Assembly: GCA_028829895.1 (NCBI GenBank)
Contig: CM054182.1
Coordinates: 89,413,046 to 89,477,045 of the forward strand
From: Sinotaia quadrata
Lineage: Eukaryota; Mollusca; Gastropoda; Architaenioglossa; Viviparidae
Direction of reading: 5' to 3'
DNA: 64,000 nucleotides
Shown here piece after piece: positions 24,330 to 36,430 of this stretch. Position numbers and translations under genes: made by a program. Positions within the stretch are counted from its first letter, which is position 1. The number at the start of each line of letters is the position of its first letter. The notes beneath the pieces are model-generated. The model did no database searches. It was given only the letters and a program-made list of their open reading frames with translations, and was not told where the DNA came from.

Positions 24330-24845
24330 AAAGATTAAGATAGAGGTATTGACTTTAACTTCAAATTCTTTAGCTTTAAGAACTGTAAAAGAGACATTTA
24401 CTTCAACATCACATACTTTAACTTCAAGAACTGTAATAGAGTCATTCAGTTTAATTTTAAATGCTTTAACTTCAAGAACTGTATAAGATCCATTCACTTT
24501 AAATCACAGGCTTTAAACTTCATCAACAGGAATACAATCATTCGCTTTAATAACTTTACATGTTTTCACTTCGAGAACTGTAGCAGAACTATTCAATTTA
24601 ACTTCAAATGTTTTCACTTCAAGAACTATAACAGAGCCATTCATTTTAACTTCACATGTTTTAATTTCAAGAACTGTAACAAAACTATTCACTTTAACTT
24701 CAAATTCGTTAGCTTCAAGAACTGTAACAAGGATATTCACTTTAACTTAAAATGTTTTCACTTCAATAACTGTAATAGAATTATTCACTTTAACTTCAAA
24801 TGCTTTAACATCAAGAACTGTAATAGAACCGTTCATGTTAAAAAA
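24330..24845. repeat. 48-bp minisatellite, about 10-11 diverged units
   Basis: AAGAACTGTA recurs at about 48-bp steps (24378, 24426, 24474, then about 24572, 24620, 24669, 24717, 24765). Flanking words are CACTTTAACTTCAAAT and TTTCACTTCAAGAACTG. On the minus strand each unit reads as a 16-residue repeat of the pattern VKVNxSxTVLEVKxxE, in one frame through most of the array but broken by stops near 24500 and 24750. Because 48 is a multiple of three, this is expected of a stop-free unit; real coding is unproven. Confidence 0.9.
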
Positions 24846-25047
24846 TTTAGTTAAAGCCATTTAGTCTTGGTCAGTTTAATGAGGCATGCCTCGAGTGGAT
24901 GACCACGGCCTAGAGAGGAAAACATTAAATTAAAAGTACATTTATTTTGTCATTTCCTTTAACTTCAGTAAATACACACTTTAACTTCATAAACTGTATT
25001 AGCGCAATTTCTAGAACTGTAAGATAGGTAATGACTTGCACTTATAG
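24846..25047. other. Spacer with repeat-like words
   Basis: Scattered CTTTAACTTCA and GAACTGTA words link this stretch to the array on its left. Confidence 0.4.
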
Positions 25048-25376
25048 AACTGTAATAGGAAATTAACTTTCACTTCTTGATGTGCTATAGGAAATTAACT
25101 TTCACTTCTTGATGTGCAATAGGAAATTAACTTTCACTTCTTGATGTGCAATAGGAAATTAACTTTCACTTCTTGATGTGCAATAGGAAATTAACTTTCA
25201 CTTTTTGATGTGCAATAGGAAATTAACTTTCACGTCTTGATGTGCAATAGGAAATTAACTTTCACTTCTTGATGTGCAATAGGAAATTAACTTTCACTTC
25301 TTGATGTGCAATAGGAAATTAACTTTCACTTCTTGATGTGCAATAGGAAATTAACTTTCACTTCTTGATGTGGTCA
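25048..25376. repeat. 32-bp minisatellite, about 10 units
   Basis: The unit contains GGAAATTAACTTTCACTTC followed by TTGATGTGCAATA, with 32-bp steps and very few differences between units. Confidence 0.97.
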
Positions 25377-25866
25377 TAGAAGCATTCACTTTATCTTCCA
25401 GAATTGTAATAGGACAGTTTACCTATGACAGGTCAGATGTCGCTGTTTTCCTAAAAAGTGCTAAATAATTTATTTCTCTATCTTTGTTCACTTCCACATC
25501 TAGTCCTCCGTGTTTCAGACATTAAACATTTGCTAATTACTCCACAGTCTTTTTAGATTTATTTTGCACATTTTTTCTTTCTTAATTCCCTTTTTTATTT
25601 CTACTTTCCCTCTAAATAGCCCATTTAAGGAAGCCAGTGAAAATGTTTACGTCTGAGATTGATCATGTCTGAGCATTAGATTTGCTAATTCTTTGTCGAT
25701 AAATTTTCAATTTCGTTTCCGTGACATCCTCTACTCTGTTTCTTTAATCTTGGATTAAAAAAAACAAAAAAAACCCTTCCCTCTGCGTCAATTGATAACC
25801 CGATAATTTTTTTTTTTGCCGCTTTGCATTATATTTTATGCGACAGTCACCTGAAGGGAAAATGAC

Positions 25867-25869
<3 letters not shown>
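25377..25869. other. AT-rich spacer
   Basis: T-rich and A-rich runs (25555-25620, 25755-25820), no gene recognised. Confidence 0.4.
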
Positions 25870-25926
<57 letters not shown>

Positions 25927-25933
25927 TGTGTGT
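25870..25933. repeat. (TG)n microsatellite
   Basis: Pure TG run of about 27 units followed by an imperfect tail. Confidence 0.97.
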
Positions 25934-26304
25934 TTTAGTAAAGAGGAGTAACTGTCGTAAATCTTAGCTGCTGTGGACTCGAAAGAAGTCCGCAAGAAAG
26001 CAAGATTAATTATTCTACTCGTGAGTAGAGCTATACATCTTTCCTATGCACATCCTCTTAGTCTCAAATTGACAGTTTTCAGTCTCTACCACCCCCACGC
26101 CATCCCAAGTCCAGTTTGGTGGTCATGTCTTCATGTGGGGCGAGAGTAATGATACACTCCGTCACTGCCGAATGCACAGTTTGTCGTTAAGAAGGCGTTA
26201 AGAGAGGGATGCAAACATCTTGGGAGATGTAGGGTGAGGGATTTTATTGTGGCGACGAGTGAGAGCGGTGTGTACTCTGTGCGAGATGTTACGTGTGCGC
26301 GCGG

Positions 26305-26335
<31 letters not shown>

Positions 26336-27714
26336 AAATTTGACATTTACACAGTTTCTTCATATTATCACAGAATTTGGAATTAGCACGAATTTTGGTA
26401 TTTACATAGTATTTGGTAGTTATATTTTATATTTGCAATGAATTTGGACTTGACATTGTTAATGGTGTGATTAATGTTTTCTGTAGTAACAGAAATATAT
26501 ATTTTTTAATATATGAAAATAGTATTTCTGTTGTACTTCGTGATTGCACTACCTCAGTTTAGTAATTACGCAGAATGTACATGTGAAAAAGGTTCCTGTC
26601 TGCTAATTGCTAATTATTAATTTATGATATTTTATTTCATAATTAAAACATAAACAATAATCCTCTCATGCAAATAGCACGCACAGTTGTCTTTTGTCTT
26701 TGCGGTCACGAAAGCGACTAGGTCAATCCCTGGAACAGTCTGCTAACTAATTAACTCTCTGTCCAAGTATTACCTGTCTAGATTAACAGACCTTAATTGA
26801 ATTATCTTGTCAATCGTTGTCTTGACAGGTTTACACACTAGCCCGCCTAGAAAAATTTTGATACAAAAGAGAAAAAAATGAATGATCGTTTTGTGACGTA
26901 AAGAAAATAAATGAAGCTTCGACGTCCTGCTTATTAAGCTTGATCTTTTCGTGATTTTACGAAAAATATGACGTTTTCTTTATGTTGTCATGATCTTTTC
27001 CTGATATAAACATGAAAGAATGACGTCATGTTTATTCAGCATGAACTTTTCCTGGGTTGGAGGAACATAAAAAAAGAAACAAGGGAAATTACTCCAAGCA
27101 GTGAACTTTGTTTAGCATTTCACAGCTACGTAGATCTCTCCGATCCATTGTACTTTGCGTTTGAGTCGAATGATGCAGTACGGACTTGGACGATAGTTTG
27201 AGTATTTACTTCTTCGTTTGCTTGAGCTCTTTCTGTCTATCTTTCGACTCATCCATCCACTCACCCATCCATCAGTCTGCAAGTCGGTCATCCTCTAACT
27301 AGATCTGTCCATCTTTCAATCCATCCAACGTCACCCATCAATCTATCAAGTTGTCACACTGACCCATTAAGAAGTCAGAGAGTCGATGAACTATCGATGT
27401 ACAGAAAATATAGCGTTCCTAATGAGCAGACGGTACGTTTTTAGTAAGGCTGTTTACTTTGTTATACATCAACCTATAAAGGCCTGGTGCAGTAACAACT
27501 ATAGAATTAACCAGGGATATTAAACATCTTAATCTGGGACATATGTTAACAAATGCACGTCATTTTAAGACCACAATAACAAACAAGTGCAGATTTAGCA
27601 AAATATTTGTAGTTTGAAAAATCTCATTGACCTTCACTGATCCCAAATATCTCATGATATCAACAGGAACAACTAGTTTTGCTTTTTTAAAAACAAAGAA
27701 ATTTTCTAAACAAA
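25934..27714. other. Intergenic DNA, no gene recognised
   Basis: Includes a short (GT)n at 26307-26335, a loose repeat of TGATCTTTTC(G/C)TGAT with ATGACGT at 26935-27060, a TGACGTCA at 27021-27028, ATCC-like words at 27245-27340 and the mollusc-style word CAAGGGAAATTACTCC near 27080. No exon recognised. Confidence 0.4.
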
Positions 27715-27953
27715 ACTAGTTGCATATAACGTTTAATGATAATAAAACAACCTCATTATCTTTTTTAAATTTATAACTTTTAATGAATATAAAACAACCT
27801 TTTTATCTGTTTTAAATTGATAACTTTTATTGATAATAAAACACTATTTGTTTTAAAATAAGACAACTTCTTTACCTATTTTAAATATATAACGTTTAAT
27901 GATACTAAAATAACAGCGGCAGCAGCAGCAGCAGCAACAACAACAACAACAAC
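27715..27953. repeat. Degenerate 55-60-bp repeat plus (CAG)(CAA)n
   Basis: TAACTTTTAATGAATATAAA and AAAACAACCT(C/T)(A/T)TTATCT-like words recur three to four times at 27725-27905. They are followed by CAG then CAA trinucleotides at 27914-27953. Confidence 0.75.
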
Positions 27954-29234
27954 ACACATACACATCTTTGTCCATTTTCAATGTATTGCATTGAAACTTT
28001 AAATAAAAGAAGTGGATCTGTCATTCCAATGCGTTCAACTAGTCAACAGGGCAGTCATATTGGGAGCGATAACTGGGGACCAATTTGCTTTCTAGACAGA
28101 GAGCAGCAAAAAATACTGAGACTATCACTAAAGGAGAAAACTGAAAAAAAAGACCACCAAACCACTCAATTGTCAGTTTAGTATTTGAGAGAATAAAATG
28201 ACTGTCAGTTTTGATTTCCGAAACGATTTAATTTATTCAGTGGGTAAACATGTGCACTGAATCTATTAGCTGATATCAATCTAAAAGAGCACGCTACTCG
28301 CGGCAAGAGTTGCCGGACTTGCAAAATTCCACTGAGTCTTTTTTACTTTAATGGAGACAAGTCCTGAGGTGTTCACATTTTAGTGTTTCAATAGTCCCAA
28401 GCCCTTTGCCGAGTGTGACCATACTTATACATTCGAAGCTTCTAACTATCCTCTCCCACCCTCCTGGTCGTTACGTCAGATGCTTCGTGGAAACAAAAGC
28501 AGACTGTCTTCAGTCTTTTTTTTTTTGCATTTCGTTTGACTGGTTCCAGTTGAAAACGTCCGCCCTAACGTACCCACTTACTCTCTTGCACGTGCGCTTT
28601 CCTTCTGATTCTCGCCGAGGCGTTGGACACCTGCGTGCGTGTGGATTGCGGCCCTTTACGGCACCAAGCCTTGCGTATTTTGATAAAGTGTTTGAAACTA
28701 CACCGCTGGAAATTCCTCCATGACGAACTAGTGACTGGTTCCAGAGTGTGAATGCTAGTAGAAAAGTGAATGAATAAGTTTTAATACAAGAGTCTTAAGA
28801 AAATCTTGTCTATTAAACTGTTGAAATTAAAGACATATTTGCAGCGTACTTTGTAAATTCATTAGGGAAAATATATTCCCTGAAAACACTCGATCAGCTG
28901 TTGAATGATTATAAAACTTCACTGCATTATTCGTACACTGGCCCCATGAAGGTGCATATATTCCCCACCCACCGTTTATAAGCCATTCTCGACAATTAAA
29001 ATCTGTATCACAGGAGACAGGGCTAAGTTTAAGGTATGATCACAGGAGCAAAAGAACAATTCGAAACACACTGTAATATTCTCGATCCTAATTCATATAT
29101 CCTCCTAGGCCCTAGGATCTAAATAGGGTAATGCCATGATAAGGGTGCACTTCGAACTCATAAAACGTCTTTGTTTCCTGCTTGAGAAAATTGGGGTCAT
29201 TGGAGTGAAAGTGTACCAATTCGCAGGCTAGAGT
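27954..29234. other. Unique DNA, no gene recognised
   Basis: Frames at 27981-28181 and 28406-28723 are not low-complexity but contain no motif I recognise and no supporting splice or start context. Confidence 0.35.
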
Positions 29235-29579
29235 AGACGGCGGCGTATTCTACACAAATTTACTGCTAAGACGGATTTTCTATAAGATGCAGCATATTAT
29301 GCAAATGTACATTGAAAGGACGGGGTTTCTTAAAGCTGTGGCACACTCTACACCTTTACACCGCATAGACGATATTTTTGTGTGTAAAACTCAGCATTTT
29401 ATGAAGACTGTCATTGATAAAATGAATGTTCTGAAGATGTGGCGCTTTACGCCTGCTTACACTGCTGTTACGAATTGTCTGTACGATGTGGCACATTCCA
29501 CAGACTTGCACTGCTAAACGAATTTTCTGTAAGACGTGGTGGAAGGAAATTATTTCCTTTAAATATTCTTTATATATTC
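29235..29579. repeat. Decayed tandem repeat bordering the 48/52-bp array
   Basis: Words such as TTTACTGCTAAGACG, TTTTCT(A/G)TAAGA, GTGGCACA and TTCTGTAAGACGTGG recur about every 60 bp, much diverged, and resemble the TTCTGTAAAAACGCAGTACA core of the homogeneous array that follows. This looks like the old edge of the same array. Confidence 0.55.
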
Positions 29580-30075
29580 CTTACGAATATTCCGTAAAAA
29601 CGCAGTACATTCACACATACCGTTATGATAACGAATAGTCCGCAAAACGTAGTACATTCACACACGCCGTTATGATAACGAATATTCCGTAAAAACGCAG
29701 TACATTCACACACGCCGTTATGATAACGAATATTCCGTAAAAACGCAGTACATTCACACACGCCGTTATGATAACGAATATTCCGTAAAAACGCAGTACA
29801 TTCACACACGCCGTTATGATAACGAATATTCCGTAAAAACGCAGTACATTCACACACTTACACCGTTATGATAACGAATATTCTGTAAAAACGCAGTACA
29901 TTCACACACTTACACCGTTATGATAACGAATATTCTGTAAAAACGCAGTACATTCACACACTTACACCGTTATGATAACGAATATTCTGTAAAAACGCAG
30001 TACATTCACACACTTACACCGTTATGATAACGAATATTCTGTAAAAACGCAGTACATTCACACACTTACGCCGCT
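29580..30075. repeat. 48/52-bp minisatellite with palindromic units, about 10 units
   Basis: The first five units step by 48 bp (CGTTATG at 29668, 29716...). The next five step by 52 bp (29864, 29916...) because of a 4-bp TTAC insert and an ATTCCG to ATTCTG change. Every unit contains the 13-bp palindrome CGTTATGATAACG and the 8-bp palindrome GAATATTC, separated from the next unit by AAAAACGCAGTACATTCACA. Confidence 0.95.
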
Positions 30076-30918
30076 AGATTCTGTATTGCGCGGCGCATAA
30101 TACGCAAGCATCTTCCAAAATCGGCGAGTACATCTGTTCGCTATATCCGAACACAATTATTTATCAGTGTCTAATTATAAAATATTACAAAGAACGTAAG
30201 CGAAGAATAAGTTGTTTTACTAAAATAATTCAATCATCTTACATTTATCGCGTGCATGTTGAGTGTCCGGACATGTTTCACGTAACGGCGGGCCAAACAA
30301 ACTTATTAAGTAAGCAATTGCTTCCTTACTGCTATGTTAGTGCATTATTTGACCATGGCACGGCATTGCAAAGAAAGGGAAATAACTCAGCGCAAGCACA
30401 TAAATATCCTCTCACTTTCTTATTCCGCACGTTGCGCGCTTTAAAAGCGCCTAGGAACACAACACATGTTAAGCAGACCATTACCCAATGACAGCCGTGG
30501 TTACATACAACTGCATCCATTGTGCGACGGTGACAAAAGACGAAGAGAAGTAGAAAGCGAGTCAGCGCTCAATGGAGAACTGAATACAGGCTCATGTGAA
30601 TCAGTGAAGAGTAAGCCTTTTGCATTAGCTCCCCTGATATGTCCATTAACGCGGGAAATCGCTTTCGACAGGACGACTCCATTGAGCATGCACCAAGTGT
30701 GGCGAGATTTAACGAGACGAGAATTAAATCTACCAGCGTTGTAAGCAGACGACGCAGAACTAGGCAATTTTGTCAGCAAAAGAGGGGTGGGGTGTATGGT
30801 AGTGTCTAGGAAACAGAAATCTCAACCTGAACGGTGCATGTAGTGTTTGCTTTGGCAGTTTCTGCGGCAAGATTCGATTTAGGACTTTTGTCAGAGAGAC
30901 ATCTTTCAAAAAAGAACG

Positions 30919-30919
<1 letters not shown>
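30076..30919. other. Unique, GC-richer segment, no gene identified
   Basis: 30250-30780 has even composition and overlapping open frames on both strands without known motifs. A perfect palindrome GCGCTTTAAAAGCGC lies at 30436-30450 and the word AAGGGAAATAACTC at about 30376-30389. This could be a promoter-proximal or transposon-derived segment. Confidence 0.3.
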
Positions 30920-30963
<44 letters not shown>

Positions 30964-31135
30964 GTACACGCATACACATAACAACACAAACAAATATCCA
31001 TATAAAAAACACTATATAGACACAGACACAGATAGGCAGATATGCAGGCATACACACAGGCACACGTACATAGATACACACACGCATTCACACAAACATT
31101 CACGCTCACACACACATTCAACAGACACATACACA
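30920..31135. repeat. (CA)n microsatellite and CA-rich tail
   Basis: A pure CA run of about 20 units (30920-30960) is followed by imperfect ACAC/ATAC-rich DNA. Confidence 0.95.
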
Positions 31136-33667
31136 TTATCATATTTTCACTCAAACATGTATTTTACAGTTTCTCTATAGACCCAACGCATCACTTTCTT
31201 CAAGAACATTTTGCAAGAATGCGGCAATAATTATAATCCGATTCCTGACGGCGTGACGTGTCCAGCAAACAGTTGTACAAAGCCAGGAAATGGTGACGTC
31301 ATGTAAATCAAATAATCACTTGGCGTACACGTTGATGGTCTACTTTTTGTTAATGGCTCTTTGGCTGGTGTCATCCTCTTGGGAGTTCATTGGAGTTTCA
31401 TAGTGGTCATTGAAGTTTAAAGTATATCTTTTCATTCAAAAATAGTTTTTTTGTTTTTACAAAAGTGATACTGACGATAGTTTAAGCGTTTCGTACGCAG
31501 ATTTATGTTTACGAAGAAATGCTTATATCGCTCACTATTAGATTAGCAAGAGTGCTAAAAAAAAAATAATAAAACATGCGCCCTTGAGCACGAAGGTCAA
31601 AGGTACAAATTTCCTTTCAAATACTCCCAGGTCAGGGTATGACATACTTTCAGGACAATGAGCATAGCCTAGCTATACTGTTTCTGCTTTTCGGACATAA
31701 TCATGGTCAACAAATGCATTGTATAGTAAGGTATTGTGCCAAAAAGGATAATTTATTTATAAAGAAAGCCAGTCAAAAGGGATATATATTCCCAGCAATC
31801 TTTTACAGTTTTGTAGCGTGTCAACTTTACACACTTTGGAGTAAACTCATAAGACGGTTGTAGAGTATAATATTATTTCAGGAAAAGAAAAAAAAGACCC
31901 CCCCCCCTAAAAATAAATAAATAAACACAAAAAAAACCCAACAGCTTCTGCAAACATAACATGGGCAGCAGTAAAGCTCTTTTTACTCTCTACTCTGGCC
32001 ATTTAGACGCAGAATGATTTGTAGAGTTAGACAAGCATGAATGAAATATCTCGCACATTCCGGAATCTGATTTACGATTTGTTTTTATTACATTTGTCAT
32101 GCTGACAGAACAAAGGTCTGGGACCGGGAATTATTTATTTTCTGGAATGTGTAGTATTTATTTCGTGCTTGACACATTCGTGTGTACGTGTGAGTGTGTT
32201 TATGTGTATGTGCGCGTGCCGCTTGCATGAGTTTGTACGTGCCTGTGCATGTGCGGGTTTGAATGTTTGTATGTGTGTGGAACTGGGAATTATTTATTTT
32301 CCCAAATTTGTTAGTAAGATTTGTCAGTATGATTTGATATGTGTTGCTGTTGCTGCTGCTATGGTGGTGGTGATGTGTGTGGTTTGACATGTGCATAGAG
32401 ATGCTTGTGAATGGTATGAAGTGTGAATGGTGTTATGTGTACTTGAGTGCGGTATAAAGTGTGATGTGTGCATTTGTGCTTGGTACATTGCGAGGCGCAG
32501 CAAAATTAGGAATACTTTTGAGGTGTTCAACAACAACATTTTACAAGATGAAATTAACATAATATATCTGAAAATAATTGTGTGTTTGGCTTATGATGTA
32601 TGTTCACAGCAGAGCATTACGTCGTAACAGAAATACCAGTTTTCTTTGATCCCTATTAGATATTATACAGCCCGCTGTTCTCAATCTGTAAAGGATCATA
32701 TGTGAAGACAGCGATTATCAACATTAACAGTTACTTAGTCGTCCTTTAAAAGAATTTTAAAAAATTCCTAGCAGACTGCAAATCTTACTACAATGATAAT
32801 CACACCTAGACAGTAATCAGACAATAGATTTCACTACAGCATGTAAACTTTTGATCTCAGCTCATTGGCTGGTCTCTTTTTGTAAATCTTAACGATCAGA
32901 TAATAAAAAATATTCATCATATTCATCCAGTTGGTACTGGTTTGGATTGCATCAGAAATTTCTAGCATATTCTCAACTCAAGTTGTTTACTCTAATTATG
33001 ACACGTACAAAAATACCATCATAAGGAGTGCCCATTGTCGGGTCACTTCGACAATTTAACAATTAAGTCTAGAAATATTGATTGCCATGCTTACTCCACT
33101 ACAGCTTGTAACCATACTGTTTAATGCAATACCACATTTACCCAGGGCACATAAGGATAAATACAAACATGAAATTATTTTTAAAAGACAGTAGAAAGGT
33201 ATAAAGCGCATTTTTAGAAGAATAAAGAAAGCATATTACAAATAATTTAACTAGAGTTGTATATTGTATGAAAATATAAAAAGCAAAGTTTAATTTCAAT
33301 TGCATCTAAAACATCTTCATGTAAGACATTTTATTACCATCCATGTGTAACGAATCCGACGTGTGTCTTACCGACTTTCAACAAATGTAAGCACATCCTT
33401 TATTTAAACAATTTTAAAGGTAACCTAAGCATACTGATCTTTTATCAAGTAGCAAATCCTTCTCCAAACCAGCTTTTGTATCATATTTAGTCTACTTCGT
33501 CTGGACGTGGGGGTGGGGCTGGGGAGAGGATTGATTAATGATTCTTCCAATAGTGGATATTTGCAGATTCTGCAGTTTTACGTTGGCAGATCGGCGCGTG
33601 GTCAGCAAAAGAATATCTGCCGTTCCCCTCTTGCGGACATCTCCATCTGTGCGTCTATGGTTTTGAG
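31136..33667. other. Intergenic DNA, no gene recognised
   Basis: Contains a TGACGTCA palindrome (31294-31301), a GT-rich stretch (32180-32275) set between two copies of GGGAATTATTTATTTTC (about 32127 and 32285), a run of GCTGTTGCTGCTGCT near 32345, and AT-rich unique DNA after 32640. No exon or RNA gene could be supported. Confidence 0.4.
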
Positions 33668-33689
33668 AGAGAGAGAGAGTGATAGTGAA

Positions 33690-33722
<33 letters not shown>

Positions 33723-33740
33723 GTACGAGTGCGTGTATTT
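33668..33740. repeat. Short (GA)n then (GT)n
   Basis: GAGAGAGAGAGA followed by a GTGTGT run, with imperfect tail. Confidence 0.95.
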
Positions 33741-34341
33741 GTGTAATTATTCACTCTCCTGTCACGAGCTATCGATCAGAGGATACTCATGGAAACAGCT
33801 GCCTGAAGGAGGGTAATTATTATCCAGATTAAAACAGTGAGCTGATGAATGTGGTTATGTTTTATTCTACTTGAGCTGAGGAATTTGAGCCGGAAGGATT
33901 TGAAGGAGATAATTTCTTTCCTGGTTTCACCCGAAATTTGCCTTTTATAACCAGCCCTCATTGCCATGAATTTCATTTATAAAAATCTGGAATGGTACAG
34001 GAAAGAAGTAAGCATTAGCATCTCGATTTTACTTTTAAGTGACTTGATGTACTTTTAATATTTTAAGCAGTAATTCAAGAAAAAATTGAAATGAGAGTTT
34101 GATGTATGCAAACAGGATACCTTAAAACCACTCTTTGAATGTTTTCCTTAAAACCATCGCTAAAGCCACAGAATGATTGCCTTGTACTAAAACAACTTCT
34201 TTGACTGCTGTGATACATAAACGGATGAATGCGACTATAGATGGTGGTGTCGTGTTCCACGCATATTTCACTATCTCTGGCAATTTAGGCACGAAGGCAA
34301 TCACAAAAGAATGGAAGTGATTGGTAAAGCACCAGACATAT

Positions 34342-34345
<4 letters not shown>
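33741..34345. other. Unique DNA, no gene recognised
   Basis: Minus-strand frames at 33776-33976, 34075-34260 and 34122-34304 are evenly composed but match no family I know. Confidence 0.35.

Positions 34346-34387
<42 letters not shown>
34346..34387. repeat. (CA)n microsatellite
   Basis: Pure AC run of about 20 units. Confidence 0.97.
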
Positions 34388-35204
34388 AGACACGCAATGC
34401 AAGAGTCACATAAGGGCTCATATAGCTCACACCCACCCTCCTCTAAAATTAGATTACACGCAAACCTAACTTCTAGAACGGCTGACCTTTATCCTTGAGA
34501 TGGAAACATTCACGATTGTTCGAGACTAATGAACCAATCAGGGCACCGTACAACTACACGGAAATAAGCATAGTAAAAACTCACATAATATTCGTCAGTC
34601 TAATGCAAGATGACTGTAGAGGCGACAAGTATTTTGGCTCTCGGTCTTAATAATTTATAATCATGGTTCTAATAACTCTTATTGCCAGTTATCAACAGCA
34701 GGAAATCATCCATCTAGTATATATTGCTGCTGAAGGTCTGTGTTTTTGCTTGTGTACCTAAATATTATATCTATGTTCATTTAAACTTAACTATATTTTA
34801 TATTGTTATATTTCGCTTAGGATATTAAAATGTATGATGACCATGTAAGTAAGCGTGTTCTGTCAGAGAACTCATGAAGACAAATTCTTAGCCATGTGTA
34901 TTTTACTGGCAGATCGACACTTTATCTGAGACGCTGAATTTGAGGAGTACTGAGTCGTGAAGCAATGCCAGAATGGAACCACATTATCATGATTTTGAAT
35001 TCGTCGAGCGTTGAACCACGAAGCAACACCAGAGCAGAAAGACCCTTGGGCCAGAGACACAGTTCCACAGACCACGTGCATGACTGCATGTATGAATGAC
35101 TGGGACATTAAATAACACGTCAGTCGGCCCCATAAGTTAAGTGATTTTAAAACCAACAAGCTGAAAAGTTTCAGTCAAGATACAATGATATTCACTCAAA
35201 CTTT
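34388..35204. other. Unique DNA, no gene recognised
   Basis: Includes a loose duplication of GTGAAGCAATGCCAGA / ACGAAGCAACACCAGA at about 34957-35036. No supported gene. Confidence 0.4.
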
Positions 35205-35578
35205 AATCAAAGTACTTTTAGAGTTCACTCAGAAAACTCATTGTTCTCTTACAACTCAACTATAGTCAAAGTACTTTTAGATTTCACTCAGAAAACTCAG
35301 TGTTCTCTTACAACTCAACTATAGTTCACTCAGAAAATTCAGTGTTCTCTTACAACTCAGCTATAGTTCACTCAGAAAATTCAGTGTTCTCTTAAAACTC
35401 AGCTATAGTTCACTCAGAAATTTCAGTGTTTTCTTACAACTCAACTATAGTTCATTCAGAAAATTCAGTTTTCTCTTACAATTGAACTATAGTTCACTCA
35501 GTGTTTTCTTACAACTCAACTATAGTTCACTCAGAAAACTCAGTGTTCTCTTACAACTCAACTATAGTTCTTTCCTAG
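35205..35578. repeat. 42-bp minisatellite, about 8-9 units
   Basis: The unit joins TTCACTCAGAAAACTCAGTG and TTCTCTTACAACTCAACTATAG at 42-bp steps (for example 35283 and 35325). The two leftmost units are longer (CAAAGTACTTTTAGA insert) and one near 35490 is shortened. Confidence 0.93.
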
Positions 35579-35728
35579 GAATGAAGCAAATAACTACCTC
35601 GAACGAAGTTCTCTTGCAACATCACGTGGTTGTGATTATGAACTAGAAACATTGATAAACTCTAATTGTAACTGTTGAACTATATACTATATGTAACCAT
35701 GCTGCCTTATTTCATTTCTTGTTGAATA
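35579..35728. other. Spacer between arrays
   Basis: No supported feature. Confidence 0.4.
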
Positions 35729-36222
35729 CATTTGATATTTTATTTAGACCACTCGTGTTAGCGTGACTACATTTGATATTTTACTTAGACCACTCGTGTT
35801 AGCGTGACTACATTTGATATTTTACTTAGACCACTCGTGTTAGCGTGACTACATTTGATATTTTACTTAGACCACTCGTGTTAGCGTGACTACATTTGAT
35901 ATTTTACTTAGACCACTCGTGTTAGCGTGACTACATTTGATATTTTACTTAGACCACTCGTGTTAGCGTGACTACATTTGATATTTTACTTAGACCACTC
36001 GTGTTAGCGTGACTACATTTGATATTTTACTTAGACCACTCGTGTTAGCGTGACTACATTTGATATTTTACTTAGACCACTCGTGTTAGCGTGACTACAT
36101 TTGATATTTTACTTAGACCACTCGTGTTAGCGTGACTACATTTGATATTTTACTTAGACCACTCGTGTTAGCGTGACTACATTTGATATTTTATTTAGAC
36201 CACTCGTGTTAGCGTGACTCAT
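35729..36222. repeat. 41-bp minisatellite, 12 nearly identical units
   Basis: The unit joins ACATTTGATATTTTACTTAG and ACCACTCGTGTTAGCGTGACT, stepping by exactly 41 bp (for example 35761 and 35802). The only visible difference is TTTATTT for TTTACTT in the first and last units, so the interior looks freshly amplified. Confidence 0.98.
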
Positions 36223-36430
36223 TTACATGCTACATGTTGTAGCCTGTCACCTGTATGTATCACAGGGCTCGAGCTATCTTCTAGAACTAACACTTTTATT
36301 CTACACTAACTATCTTCCATCTATCCAACACATGTAGCCAGCCAGAAGGTGTTTTGGAGATTAGCCTCAGGTTACGGGCGGCCAGGGGTGGTGTACAGTT
36401 AACACCTTGACCATCTCACAGTAAGTAGTC
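36223..36430. other. Spacer between arrays
   Basis: Unique sequence, no supported feature. Confidence 0.4.

Noticed and set aside
35729..36222. CRISPR-like appearance of regularly spaced repeats
   Set aside because: Units are directly abutting and identical, with no unique spacers, and the context is a eukaryotic genome with no cas genes. The same reasoning excludes the other arrays.
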